Virus record (IMG/VR): IMGVR_UViG_3300027861_000175
Span: 1 to 26,136 of that record
Length of the DNA stretch: 26,136 bases
Strand: one strand, 5' to 3'
Source: a virus
The notes under the pieces were generated by a model. The model saw only the letters and a list, made by a program, of their open reading frames with translations. It was not told the DNA's origin and did not search any database. A program made the translations under genes and the position numbers. Below are positions 5,930 to 13,988 of the stretch, one piece after another (position 1 is the stretch's first letter; each line of letters begins with the position of its first letter).

Positions 5930-6998
5930 TGACAAAGTAGTGGATGATTTTAGGAAGGATGATGAAGGGAATGTAATAGGGTGTCCTAAATGCGGTGCAA
6001 GAGCGATGAGGAAGGATGGCTTCAGTTATTATAAAGAAAGCAAAAAACAAACATGGCATTGTAATGCCTGTGGTAAAAAGACATTAAAACCTACCATTGT
6101 TGAGGCTTCCCCATTCACAGTTGCTGACCGTGACCCTGACATGGTTCCCATAGAAGAAATTATAGATTTTAGGAAAAAGCAATATGACCAGAAATTAAAA
6201 TCAAAAGAGACTAGAAAATTAGTAAATATTGATATACATACGTCTGGTCCAATAGGTATTGCACATTTTGGAGACCCTCATGTTGATGACGATGGAACTG
6301 ATTTATCACAAATTATTCGTTACATGGATGTTCTCAATGAAACCGATGGTATGTATTGCGGTAATCTTGGAGACATTCAAAATAATTGGATTGGGAGGTT
6401 GGCTACTTTATATGGTCAACAATCGACTTCTGCGAAAGAATCGTGGAAATTAACTGAGTATTTTGTAAATAAAGTAAACTGGTTATATTTAGTTGCTGGC
6501 AACCATGATGTATGGAGTGGAGATGGAGACCCATTAGAATTTATCATGCGTGACCATAGAGGCTTGTATGAGAGATGGGGTGCCAGAATGAATCTGAAAT
6601 TTCCAAATGGTAAGGAAATCAGAGTAAATGCTCGTCATACTTGGAAAGGTAATAGTATGTGGAACTCTGCTCATGGTGTAGCAAAAGCTGCTCAAATGGG
6701 ATGGAAAGACCATATTCTTACTTGTGGTCATACTCATGTTGCTGGCTATCAAGTTATTAAAGACCCCTCCTCTGGTCTAATAAGCCATGCTTTGCAGGTT
6801 GCTTCTTTTAAAATAATGGATAATTATGCTGATAAACTTGGTCTTGATGATAAGAATATCTTTAATTGCCCAGTAACTATTATAGACCCTAGATATGATG
6901 ATGATGATAATAGATTGATTACTACTATATTTAATCCATTAACAGCGTGTAAATATTTAAATTACCTTAGAAGTGATAAAAGTAAAAAGGGGGAATAA
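5919..6998 (+). CDS. zinc-ribbon metallophosphoesterase (calcineurin-like)
   Basis: 359 residues from ATG 5919 (a TTG at 5880 would add 13). Residues ~21-51 form a zinc ribbon, CPKCGxR...HCNACGKKT, like those next to transposase DNA-binding domains. From ~115 the calcineurin-like phosphoesterase motifs appear in order: GDPHVDD (~117), GNLGD (~147), GNHDVW (~194), a metal-ligand His in ARHTWKGN (~240) and GCGHTHV-like CGHTHVAG (~269). All metal ligands expected for a binuclear centre are present, so it should be an active phosphomonoesterase, phosphodiesterase or nuclease. The zinc ribbon suggests nucleic-acid targeting. Its place between TerS and TerL fits a packaging-linked or replication-linked DNA-processing enzyme; the substrate is unknown. 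Confidence 0.85.
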   Translation: MNPNDKVVDDFRKDDEGNVIGCPKCGARAMRKDGFSYYKESKKQTWHCNACGKKTLKPTIVEASPFTVADRDPDMVPIEEIIDFRKKQYDQKLKSKETRKLVNIDIHTSGPIGIAHFGDPHVDDDGTDLSQIIRYMDVLNETDGMYCGNLGDIQNNWIGRLATLYGQQSTSAKESWKLTEYFVNKVNWLYLVAGNHDVWSGDGDPLEFIMRDHRGLYERWGARMNLKFPNGKEIRVNARHTWKGNSMWNSAHGVAKAAQMGWKDHILTCGHTHVAGYQVIKDPSSGLISHALQVASFKIMDNYADKLGLDDKNIFNCPVTIIDPRYDDDDNRLITTIFNPLTACKYLNYLRSDKSKKGE

Positions 6999-7206
6999 GC
7001 ACCCGAAAGACAGGATTGTATTTGTCAATAATCATCAAATCACATATGAAGAACTTGCTAAAATATGTGTTATTTTTTGTACGAATGAAGATAATATATA
7101 TCCACCACCACAATTTAAGGGAGGCGAAATGTTAAGAGAATTTTTGAATGAATGTATGATAAATCGCACAGTTAATGAGGATACTTTAAAAAAATACAAT
7201 TTATGA
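6973..7206 (+). CDS. small hypothetical protein, 77 aa
   Basis: GTG start at 6973 overlaps the end of the phosphoesterase gene by 26 nt; no other standard start is available nearer the GGGGG at 6990, so the start is uncertain. The sequence (KDRIVFVNNHQITYEELAKICVIF, then GGEMLREFLNECMINRTV) has a short beta segment followed by helices. No family recognised. The stop overlaps the next start as ATGA, indicating coupled translation within the packaging operon. Confidence 0.6.
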   Translation: MIKVKRGNKHPKDRIVFVNNHQITYEELAKICVIFCTNEDNIYPPPQFKGGEMLREFLNECMINRTVNEDTLKKYNL

Positions 7207-7439
7207 AGAAAAGAAATACATATACCAAACATGATTTAAGAAGAGCAATAGAAGACTTATATAGAGGCACTGAACATACACTACAAAGATTAACAACCTT
7301 TGAGACAGTATTCAATGAATATATTGCTATGGAAGGTAATGAGGTTAGATTCAGGGAGTTTTTAGATAAAAAATATGCAATAAAACCAGATAAGACTCCA
7401 AAAGCAGATAATAAGGTTAAAAAACAGAAGAAAACTTGA
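7203..7439 (+). CDS. small basic helical protein, 78 aa
   Basis: MKKRNTYTKHDLRRAIEDLYRG..., highly charged, helical, with a Lys-rich tail (KVKKQKKT). ATGA overlap with the preceding stop. It sits directly before TerL. A nucleic-acid-binding or coiled-coil accessory role in packaging is possible from charge and position only; no family recognised. Confidence 0.65.
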   Translation: MKKRNTYTKHDLRRAIEDLYRGTEHTLQRLTTFETVFNEYIAMEGNEVRFREFLDKKYAIKPDKTPKADNKVKKQKKT

Positions 7440-7475
7440 CCATTTTTAGTATATAAGCTTAAATTAAGGGTGTAT

Positions 7476-9050
7476 ATGGCTAATATAAACTCTCAAAATG
7501 TATCAAAAGCAGAAGAACACTTACTTTTAGCTTATCAAGATTTAATTGCTTTTGGTAAATTATTCCTTCCTGGGGATTTTGGTAAGTCCGAATCTCCTGT
7601 ATTCCACTATGAAATAGCAGATGCATTATTAGAGCCTACAACAAAGTCATTGGCTCTTATATTACCTCGTAGTTCTGCTAAGACTCAATTATTTAAAACA
7701 TTTTTACTTCATAAGATACTATTTAAAAATCCAGATGAATTAATGTTTCTGGCTTGGGTAAGTGATAACCATAGAAAGTCAATATTAAATCTTCAATATA
7801 TTAAACAGCATTTAGAAACTAATGAAAAAATTAAATACTATTTTGGGAATATCGTTGGGACTAAGTGGACAGAGACTGATATTGTAACTTCTACAAATGC
7901 TAAATTAATTAGTAGGTCTAATTTATCAAGTGTTCGTGGTGAAAACTATTTAGGGAAAAGATATGATATTGTGGCACTTGACGATACAGAAAGTGAGACT
8001 AATACAGTTACTCTTGATGCGAGAGAGAAAATTAAGAACATTGTTTATAATGGGGTCAAACCTGCTCTTGATGTCAATGGGAGGCTGGTATTTGCTGGGA
8101 CTCCTGTTCATTTTGATAGTTTATGTCAAAACATTTTAGATTCATATTTAAAAGCAAAAAATAAAGATGATTATACTTGGGATGTTATCCATTATAAGTC
8201 TACACAGCCAGAAATGGAAGGTGGAGTATTATGGAATTCCTATATGCCGAGAGAGAAGCTTAATAGGATTAAAAAGGAATATCAACAAGCTGGGAGAATA
8301 CACGGGTATTATCAAGAATATGAATTAGAAGTGCAAAATGAAGAAGAGGCTGTATGGGGTAGGAAATATATCAAATATCACGATGCTTTTTATACCCATG
8401 AAGATGGTATGAATTTTATAGTTATAGAAGGTGAGAAAATTCCAGTAAATACATTCTCTGGTTGTGACCCTGCGACAGACATAAACACGAAAACATCTGA
8501 TTTTAGCGTAATAATGACAGTTGCAATCACACCAGAGAACCATTGTTATGTTTTAGAGTATGAGAGACATAGGAGTATTCCTACTATTGCTCAAAGAGAT
8601 TCTGATGATAATATTCTAGGGAAGAAGGGAGTGATTGATTATGTAATGGATATGCATGAGAAATATCATTGTTTAAGTAGTACGGTAGAAGATGTCGCTA
8701 TGAATAGAAGCGTATTCCAATCTCTTAATGATAGACGAAGAATCACAAATAAATTTGATATTGCTGTTATTGCTGAGAAACCTGGGGGGAGAGAAAAGCG
8801 TAATAAGATTTATTCTGGGCTATCTGGCAGGTTTAGTAGTGGTAGTATTTATATAAGAGAAAGTATGTTTGATTTAGTCCATGAGATAACAACTTTTGGA
8901 CCAAAGATGGCTCACGATGATACAATTGAAACATTATTTTATGCTACTTTACACGCCTTTCCGCCAAGTGTAAAGAGTAAGGAAACTAAGGGTGGAATAA
9001 GACAATGGTTTAAACCAAAACCTAAAGCTAAAAATTGGATAACCGCATAA
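7476..9050 (+). CDS. terL: terminase large subunit (TerL)
   Basis: 524 residues from ATG 7476 (AAGGG upstream); a GTG at 7470 is in frame but badly spaced. The N-terminal ATPase has a deviant Walker A LPRSSAKT (~63-70), Walker B DIVALDD (~164-170) followed by T-E as catalytic Glu region, and FAGTPVH as the coupling motif. The C-terminal RNase-H-like nuclease has SGCDPATD (~330), VEDVAMN, and HDD near 480, giving the usual acidic triad. TerL drives ATP-powered DNA translocation into the procapsid through the portal and cuts the concatemer. Length is normal. The Walker A lacks the usual first Gly, as in several phage terminases where Arg precedes Ser. Confidence 0.93.
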   Translation: MANINSQNVSKAEEHLLLAYQDLIAFGKLFLPGDFGKSESPVFHYEIADALLEPTTKSLALILPRSSAKTQLFKTFLLHKILFKNPDELMFLAWVSDNHRKSILNLQYIKQHLETNEKIKYYFGNIVGTKWTETDIVTSTNAKLISRSNLSSVRGENYLGKRYDIVALDDTESETNTVTLDAREKIKNIVYNGVKPALDVNGRLVFAGTPVHFDSLCQNILDSYLKAKNKDDYTWDVIHYKSTQPEMEGGVLWNSYMPREKLNRIKKEYQQAGRIHGYYQEYELEVQNEEEAVWGRKYIKYHDAFYTHEDGMNFIVIEGEKIPVNTFSGCDPATDINTKTSDFSVIMTVAITPENHCYVLEYERHRSIPTIAQRDSDDNILGKKGVIDYVMDMHEKYHCLSSTVEDVAMNRSVFQSLNDRRRITNKFDIAVIAEKPGGREKRNKIYSGLSGRFSSGSIYIRESMFDLVHEITTFGPKMAHDDTIETLFYATLHAFPPSVKSKETKGGIRQWFKPKPKAKNWITA

Positions 9051-9072
9051 GTGGGTAGTTTGACTAACCACT
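9050..9072 (+). other. hairpin after the terminase gene
   Basis: AGTGG-G-TAGT, loop TTG, ACTA-A-CCACT: nine base pairs around one G/A mismatch, starting on the last base of the TerL stop codon. It is followed by A-rich rather than T-rich sequence, so it is not a clear terminator; mRNA processing or stabilisation between packaging and head genes is possible. Confidence 0.45.
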
Positions 9073-9090
9073 ACTAAAAAGGAAATAGAT

Positions 9091-9612
9091 ATGCCACAAT
9101 ACGAAAAATATGAAGGCGAAAGCCAAGAAGCAGCTGACGCAAGAATAGCAAAAAATATACAATCAGATGAGCTTCCTTCTCAGGAAAGAGCAGCAGTTAA
9201 AGAAACATATGATGATGAAGACTCATATAGTGAAGGAGAGAGCGATGGGTATATGAAGAATTTTAATTATCTTCTTAAGAATATGCCTGGAGATGCAAAA
9301 ATGAGTGAAATAATCGGCTGGGATGACAATCGAGACGAAGTTGGTCTCTATGCAGTTAGGACGGATGAAGGACTTAAATTTGTGTATGGGTTGACAGACA
9401 GGTGGACTGGATATGGAAAAAGAGGTAATCCTAATTATAAAACAAGTGCTGATGCTAAATATGGTAGTGCAAGAAAGAAGAGTGATAATGGTGATTTCCT
9501 ATCTTACGAAGATGCTTATGAAATTTATAAAAGACAAGCAAAGAGAAAAGAGCCTGGAATAACTGAAAAAGTTATGAAATCAATATCTAATTATATGGGT
9601 GGAGAAGAATAA
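9091..9612 (+). CDS. late hypothetical protein, 173 aa
   Basis: Starts MPQYEKYEGESQEAADARIA after AAAAAGGAAATAG (AGGA). The N-terminal third is acidic and disordered-looking; residues ~70-110 (IIGWDDNRDEVGLYAVRTDEGLKFVYGLTDRWTG) form a beta-rich segment; the C-terminus is basic and helical. Between TerL and portal, so probably a virion or assembly protein. No family recognised. Confidence 0.65.
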   Translation: MPQYEKYEGESQEAADARIAKNIQSDELPSQERAAVKETYDDEDSYSEGESDGYMKNFNYLLKNMPGDAKMSEIIGWDDNRDEVGLYAVRTDEGLKFVYGLTDRWTGYGKRGNPNYKTSADAKYGSARKKSDNGDFLSYEDAYEIYKRQAKRKEPGITEKVMKSISNYMGGEE

Positions 9613-9613
9613 A

Positions 9614-10609
9614 ATGCGCCCTGATTGGAATGATTTGCTTGCCGCGCTTTCTAAAAGCAAAGTTGCAACGGATTTAACATCGGCTGCGTTAAAAGCAGTA
9701 AATGTTATGGGAGAAGCTGGTGTCCCAGGCGCTACGTCTATAATGGAATGGGCAGATGATAAGGCTTTTAAAATAGGGGCGCAGGGTGCGAATCCTGGCA
9801 GAAGCAGAAGTGGAATACAGGCTGTCACAGATGGTAGGGAACCCACACCCAAGATAGAGGGACACTTTGATAACTTCGGAGAAAATTATAGTGGGATATA
9901 TGATGAAAATCAATCACTTGCAAATGTAGAAAAAACTAAGGATGACCCTAATTTATTGAAAATTTTTTTAGGAATAGATGAAAATACTCTTCTAGAATCT
10001 GAACATAAACCTACTTCTTGGACTAAAGGAGACCCAGAACAGGGGTGGAGAAGTATAAAAGATTATTCTAATCTTGATGTAACTAGTACGTCTGACTTTC
10101 CTTACCTTGCTGACAAGGACCCTTCTATGAAAGATTATTATGTAAAAGAATGGGGAAATCTAGAATATGACGGTATTGTTAACGAAATAAATTCTATGAG
10201 AAATGCTGTTGCTAGAGATGAATATACTCCAGATATGGCTGTAAAAAGAAAATCTTTTCCTGGATTGAAGTATGATACTAGGGTAAACGTAGGGCATCTG
10301 ACAAAATCCATTGGATATGATACAGATAAAAAACAATACTATATGAGTGTTGCTGATGTATGGGATTTTGAACCAGAACTATACACAAAGATATGGGGAA
10401 GTGGGTTAAGGGACGAATACTATTCTGCTTCTAATAGTCTTGATGAAGAAACATATCTTCAGTCGTCTCTTATGCAGGCATCTGGGAAATCTATTGGGCT
10501 ATATGACAGATACTATCTTGACGATAGTTATATGGATGATTGGTATGGTTCAGAAGATGAAGGATTAGACGATATGGAGAGCAAGCTAATGCGTGTTATG
10601 TCAGATTAA
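9614..10609 (+). CDS. late hypothetical protein, 331 aa, possible virion protein
   Basis: ATG 9614 chosen because GGAGAAGAATAAA precedes it; a GTG at 9599 in frame overlaps the previous gene and has no Shine-Dalgarno. The N-terminus is a small Ala-rich segment (LTSAALKAVNVMGEAG); the middle is acidic with many aromatic residues; around residues 220-255 is a stretch with GHLTKSIGYDTD and YYMSVADVWDFEPELYTK; the C-terminus is very acidic (DDSYMDDWYGSEDEGLDD). No family recognised. Location immediately before the portal suggests an internal head or ejection protein, but no motif supports a specific activity. Confidence 0.65.
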   Translation: MRPDWNDLLAALSKSKVATDLTSAALKAVNVMGEAGVPGATSIMEWADDKAFKIGAQGANPGRSRSGIQAVTDGREPTPKIEGHFDNFGENYSGIYDENQSLANVEKTKDDPNLLKIFLGIDENTLLESEHKPTSWTKGDPEQGWRSIKDYSNLDVTSTSDFPYLADKDPSMKDYYVKEWGNLEYDGIVNEINSMRNAVARDEYTPDMAVKRKSFPGLKYDTRVNVGHLTKSIGYDTDKKQYYMSVADVWDFEPELYTKIWGSGLRDEYYSASNSLDEETYLQSSLMQASGKSIGLYDRYYLDDSYMDDWYGSEDEGLDDMESKLMRVMSD

Positions 10610-10632
10610 TAAATTAATGGAGAGTAAATAAA

Positions 10633-12921
10633 ATGGCTAAAATTAAAGCAGCCGATAGAATAAGAGCATTATTTAATTCAGCAAATTCATCAACTAGATG
10701 GCAATGGAAGAGAGTAAACCAGAAGGGATACGAGTATGCCAATGACAACCAATTATCTAGTGCCGATAAAAAAGACCTTGAAGAGCAGGGAATGCCTACA
10801 TTTACAATTAACAGGATTAGCCCAGTCGTTGAGATGCTTAATTTTTATGCAACTGCGAATAACCCAAGATGGCAAGCCATAGGGAAAGAAGGGAGCGATA
10901 GTGATGTAGCTGCTGTTTTTAGTGACTTGGCTGAATATGTATGGCAATTATCTGATGGTGACACATTATACTCCAATGTTATAAATAATTGCATTACTAA
11001 ATCTTTGGGATATATGCTTATAGATATTGATGCTGATATGGATAATGGAATGGGTGAGGTTGTAATAAAGCAACCAGAACCTTTTGATGTTTATGTTGAC
11101 CCAAAGAGTAGGGATATTCTTTTTAGAGACGCTGCCTTCGTTCTCATTAGAAAAATTCTTCCCAAAAGTCATATGATAAAATTGTTTCCAGAATATGAGA
11201 AAAAACTTAAAAAGGCATCTAGTGAGCATCTATCTTATGATTCTGCTTCTTTTCGTTCCCAAGATGGGGAGACACATGATTTTTATCATGATGATAATGA
11301 TATTATTGCTATAGACCCAGAAGAAGGATACGAAGAAGAAGTTCAAGAGTATTTTGAATTATATGAGAGAATAAAAGTTCCTTTTATAAATGTATTTTAT
11401 AGAATGATGCCTAGTCCAGAGGAGTTGGAACAAATTAAGCAACAAGTTCAAGTTAAAATGCAAGAAATGGCTGAGGAAATGCAAGTCGCCTTAATGGAAC
11501 AACAACAGAAAATGGAACAGGCTGTCCAGAGTGGTGAGATGCTCCCAGAGAGATTTCAACTTGAGATGAAAAAAGCACAGGAGCAAATGCAACAACAATT
11601 ACAGTCATCTGAGCAGCAATATATGTCTCAACTCCAACAAGAGGCATCTAAAGTAGAGAATAAAGTAGTTAGTGAAAAAGAATTTAAGTTATTGCAAAAA
11701 GATAAAACTTTCGCTTCGATGATTGTTGACTTTGCTAAATTTCATGATACTAGATTAAAACAAACTTGTATTGTTGGGGATACCTTCCTTTATGAGAAAG
11801 TTTATCCAGAAATGGTAAAAGATTATCCTGTTATTCCTTATCATTTCAAGTGGACTGGAACTCCTTTGCCTATGTCAGCAGTTTCTCCACTCATAGGTAA
11901 GCAAACTGAAATCAATAAATCTCATCAAATCATGGTACATAATGCATCATTGGGTTCATCTTTAAGATGGATATATGATGAAGGTTCTATTGATACGGAG
12001 ATTTGGGAAAAATATTCAAGTAGTCCTGGGGCGTTATTACCAAAGAGGCAGGGTCAAGAAGCACCTCAGCCAATACAACCTATGCCATTGTCAAATGCTT
12101 TCTTTACTATGGTTCAAGAAGGCAAGTCTGATATGGAATACTTATCTGGTATTTATTCATCCATGCAGGGGAACACTCAACAACAACATGATACATTTCG
12201 TGGAATGTTAGCTATGGATGAGTATGGTACTAGAAGAGTTAAGCAGTGGATGAAACACAGTATCGAACCAGCTCTTAGGCAAACTGGAAGGGTTATAATG
12301 CAATTTTGCCAAGCAACATATTCTGCTAATAAGAGATTTAGAATTATACAGCCAAGTGCATTACAGGAAAATAGGGAACAGGAAATCAATATTCCAATCT
12401 ATAATGATATGGGGAATGCGATAGGTAAATCTATGGATGTGCAAACTATGAAGGCTGATATTACTGTTGTTGCTGGCTCTACATTACCAGTAAACAGGTG
12501 GGCTTATCTGGCTGAGTTAAAAGAGCTATTGAAATTTGGGGTTATTGATGATATAGCAGTGTTAGCAGAGACAGATGTAAGAAATAAGGAACAGATTGCT
12601 GGTAGAAAATCTCAATTAGCTCAACTTCAGGGTCAATTGCAACAAGTACAAGAGGCTATTAAGGATAAAGACGGTACTATTGAAACTCTTGAAAGACAAC
12701 TTGTACAGGCTGGTATTAAAGGCAAAGTCATGCAGGCTGAAATGGAAATTACTAAAAGCAAGGAGCAAATAAAGGGTGGGCTAAATAAGCAATTTGTCCA
12801 AACTGAAGGTGAGCAAAAGCTCTTGAGAAGCACTATGCAGAATGAAGCCGCTACCAAAAGCAAGGAAATGGACATGGTGGCAGATATGGTAAAAAATGAT
12901 TTGCAGAATGAAAAAGAATAA
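10633..12921 (+). CDS. portal protein (P22-like, long form)
   Basis: 762 residues. The portal ring is the DNA channel at one capsid vertex and docks TerL and the adaptor. The N-terminal half has features of the P22-type portal: RISPVVEMLNFYATANNPRW (~60-80), a helical turn FDVYVDPKSRD near 150, and after a Q/E-rich coiled insertion (~270-345) the segment GTPLPMSAVSPLIGKQTEINKSHQ (~410-435) and QQHDTFRGMLAMDEYGTRRVKQWM (~515-540). The C-terminal 110 residues (LAQLQGQLQQVQEAIKDKD onward) form a long Gln-rich helix, like the barrel of P22 gp1. GGAGAG precedes the ATG. Length and order (TerL, portal, scaffold, capsid) fit well. Confidence 0.85.
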   Translation: MAKIKAADRIRALFNSANSSTRWQWKRVNQKGYEYANDNQLSSADKKDLEEQGMPTFTINRISPVVEMLNFYATANNPRWQAIGKEGSDSDVAAVFSDLAEYVWQLSDGDTLYSNVINNCITKSLGYMLIDIDADMDNGMGEVVIKQPEPFDVYVDPKSRDILFRDAAFVLIRKILPKSHMIKLFPEYEKKLKKASSEHLSYDSASFRSQDGETHDFYHDDNDIIAIDPEEGYEEEVQEYFELYERIKVPFINVFYRMMPSPEELEQIKQQVQVKMQEMAEEMQVALMEQQQKMEQAVQSGEMLPERFQLEMKKAQEQMQQQLQSSEQQYMSQLQQEASKVENKVVSEKEFKLLQKDKTFASMIVDFAKFHDTRLKQTCIVGDTFLYEKVYPEMVKDYPVIPYHFKWTGTPLPMSAVSPLIGKQTEINKSHQIMVHNASLGSSLRWIYDEGSIDTEIWEKYSSSPGALLPKRQGQEAPQPIQPMPLSNAFFTMVQEGKSDMEYLSGIYSSMQGNTQQQHDTFRGMLAMDEYGTRRVKQWMKHSIEPALRQTGRVIMQFCQATYSANKRFRIIQPSALQENREQEINIPIYNDMGNAIGKSMDVQTMKADITVVAGSTLPVNRWAYLAELKELLKFGVIDDIAVLAETDVRNKEQIAGRKSQLAQLQGQLQQVQEAIKDKDGTIETLERQLVQAGIKGKVMQAEMEITKSKEQIKGGLNKQFVQTEGEQKLLRSTMQNEAATKSKEMDMVADMVKNDLQNEKE

Positions 12922-12955
12922 TAGTAAATTAATTCAACTTAAAAGGGATAAATAA

Positions 12956-13894
12956 ATGTTAGAAAACAACCCTAACATCGAAAACTCTGATTTGGGTGAT
13001 ACAGATGTGATTGAACAACAATCTCCTGCTAATGCTCAAAACGACTCCGATGTTAATGAATTTTTCAACGCACTCGATAAAGAAGTTAATGATATTGCTT
13101 ACGAAGACGTAAACGATATAACCGAACAGGCAACCCAACAAGTTCAAGCTGACCCTCCAATGGCAACTCAGCAACAAGAACAATATGTTGGCTCCGATGA
13201 TAATACGGTTCAGTCAGATGGTAACACGGACTGGAAAAAGCGTTATCAGGATAGTAGTAGGGAAGCACAAAAGTTAAACGAGCAGTATAAGCAAGTTGAA
13301 CCTTTTATCCCTATACTAGACACAATGAAGAATGATAGTGGCCTTGTAGACCATGTTCGTGATTATTTGGAAAATGGTGGAGCACCCGCTAAATCTGTAC
13401 AAGAGCAACTCGGATTAGATGAAGATTTTATCTATGATGAGCAGGAAGCGATGACTAACCCAGAATCTGATTCTGCTAAAGTTAGAGAAGCGCAAACTGG
13501 GGCTATTGTAAATAGAAGGATTCAGCAGGTTCTTGATAATGAAAGACAAGTTGCAGAACAGGCAAGAGCAGGTCAAGCTAGAAAAGAAGAAGAAGAGGCA
13601 TTTAGGAAAAAGCATAATATGTCACAAGAAAACTTTGATTCTATGGTTGATAGGGCGAAACAACACAGATTATCTTTAGAAGATATTAATTATGTGTTGA
13701 ATCGTGACCAAAATGCTACAAATGTTCGCAACTCTACTCAAAAAGAAATGTTAAGCCAAATGCAAAATGTCCGAAATATGCCTACTAGCCAAAGTAACCA
13801 GAACAATACAAGGGAGACTAAATCTAGTGAAGAACAGATGTTTGACTCCGTATTCGGTACTGGTCCTAATGATTCTTCAGGCTTGTTCGGATAA
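12956..13894 (+). CDS. capsid assembly scaffolding protein
   Basis: 312 residues, strongly acidic and Gln/Asn-rich with no hydrophobic core and extended helices (KKRYQDSSREAQKLNEQYKQ, ~90-110; VREAQTGAIVNRRIQQVL, ~175-190; an EEEE/K segment near 215). This composition and the position directly between portal and major capsid protein are characteristic of phage scaffolds, which organise procapsid assembly and then leave or are cleaved. No protease motif is visible. AAAAGGGATAAATA precedes the ATG. The call rests on position and composition rather than on a conserved motif. Confidence 0.75.
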   Translation: MLENNPNIENSDLGDTDVIEQQSPANAQNDSDVNEFFNALDKEVNDIAYEDVNDITEQATQQVQADPPMATQQQEQYVGSDDNTVQSDGNTDWKKRYQDSSREAQKLNEQYKQVEPFIPILDTMKNDSGLVDHVRDYLENGGAPAKSVQEQLGLDEDFIYDEQEAMTNPESDSAKVREAQTGAIVNRRIQQVLDNERQVAEQARAGQARKEEEEAFRKKHNMSQENFDSMVDRAKQHRLSLEDINYVLNRDQNATNVRNSTQKEMLSQMQNVRNMPTSQSNQNNTRETKSSEEQMFDSVFGTGPNDSSGLFG

Positions 13895-13911
13895 ACATAT
13901 AAAGAATTTTT

Positions 13912-13981
13912 ACTCTTAGCCAAGAGTATTGATTGTTGTTTTTCCGCTTTAAATAACCTAATTACCTAAATAGGTAAGGAG
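13912..13981 (+). promoter_or_regulatory. leader hairpins before the major capsid gene
   Basis: The 94-nt gap before the capsid gene contains two perfect hairpins. The first, ACTCTT-AGCC-AAGAGT (13912-13927, extendable by one pair), is followed by a moderately T-rich run and may be a weak terminator or processing site. The second, TTACCT-AAAT-AGGTAA (13962-13977), abuts the GGAG Shine-Dalgarno at 13978-13981. Either could protect or tune the capsid mRNA. Confidence 0.5.
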
Positions 13982-13988
13982 AAATAAC

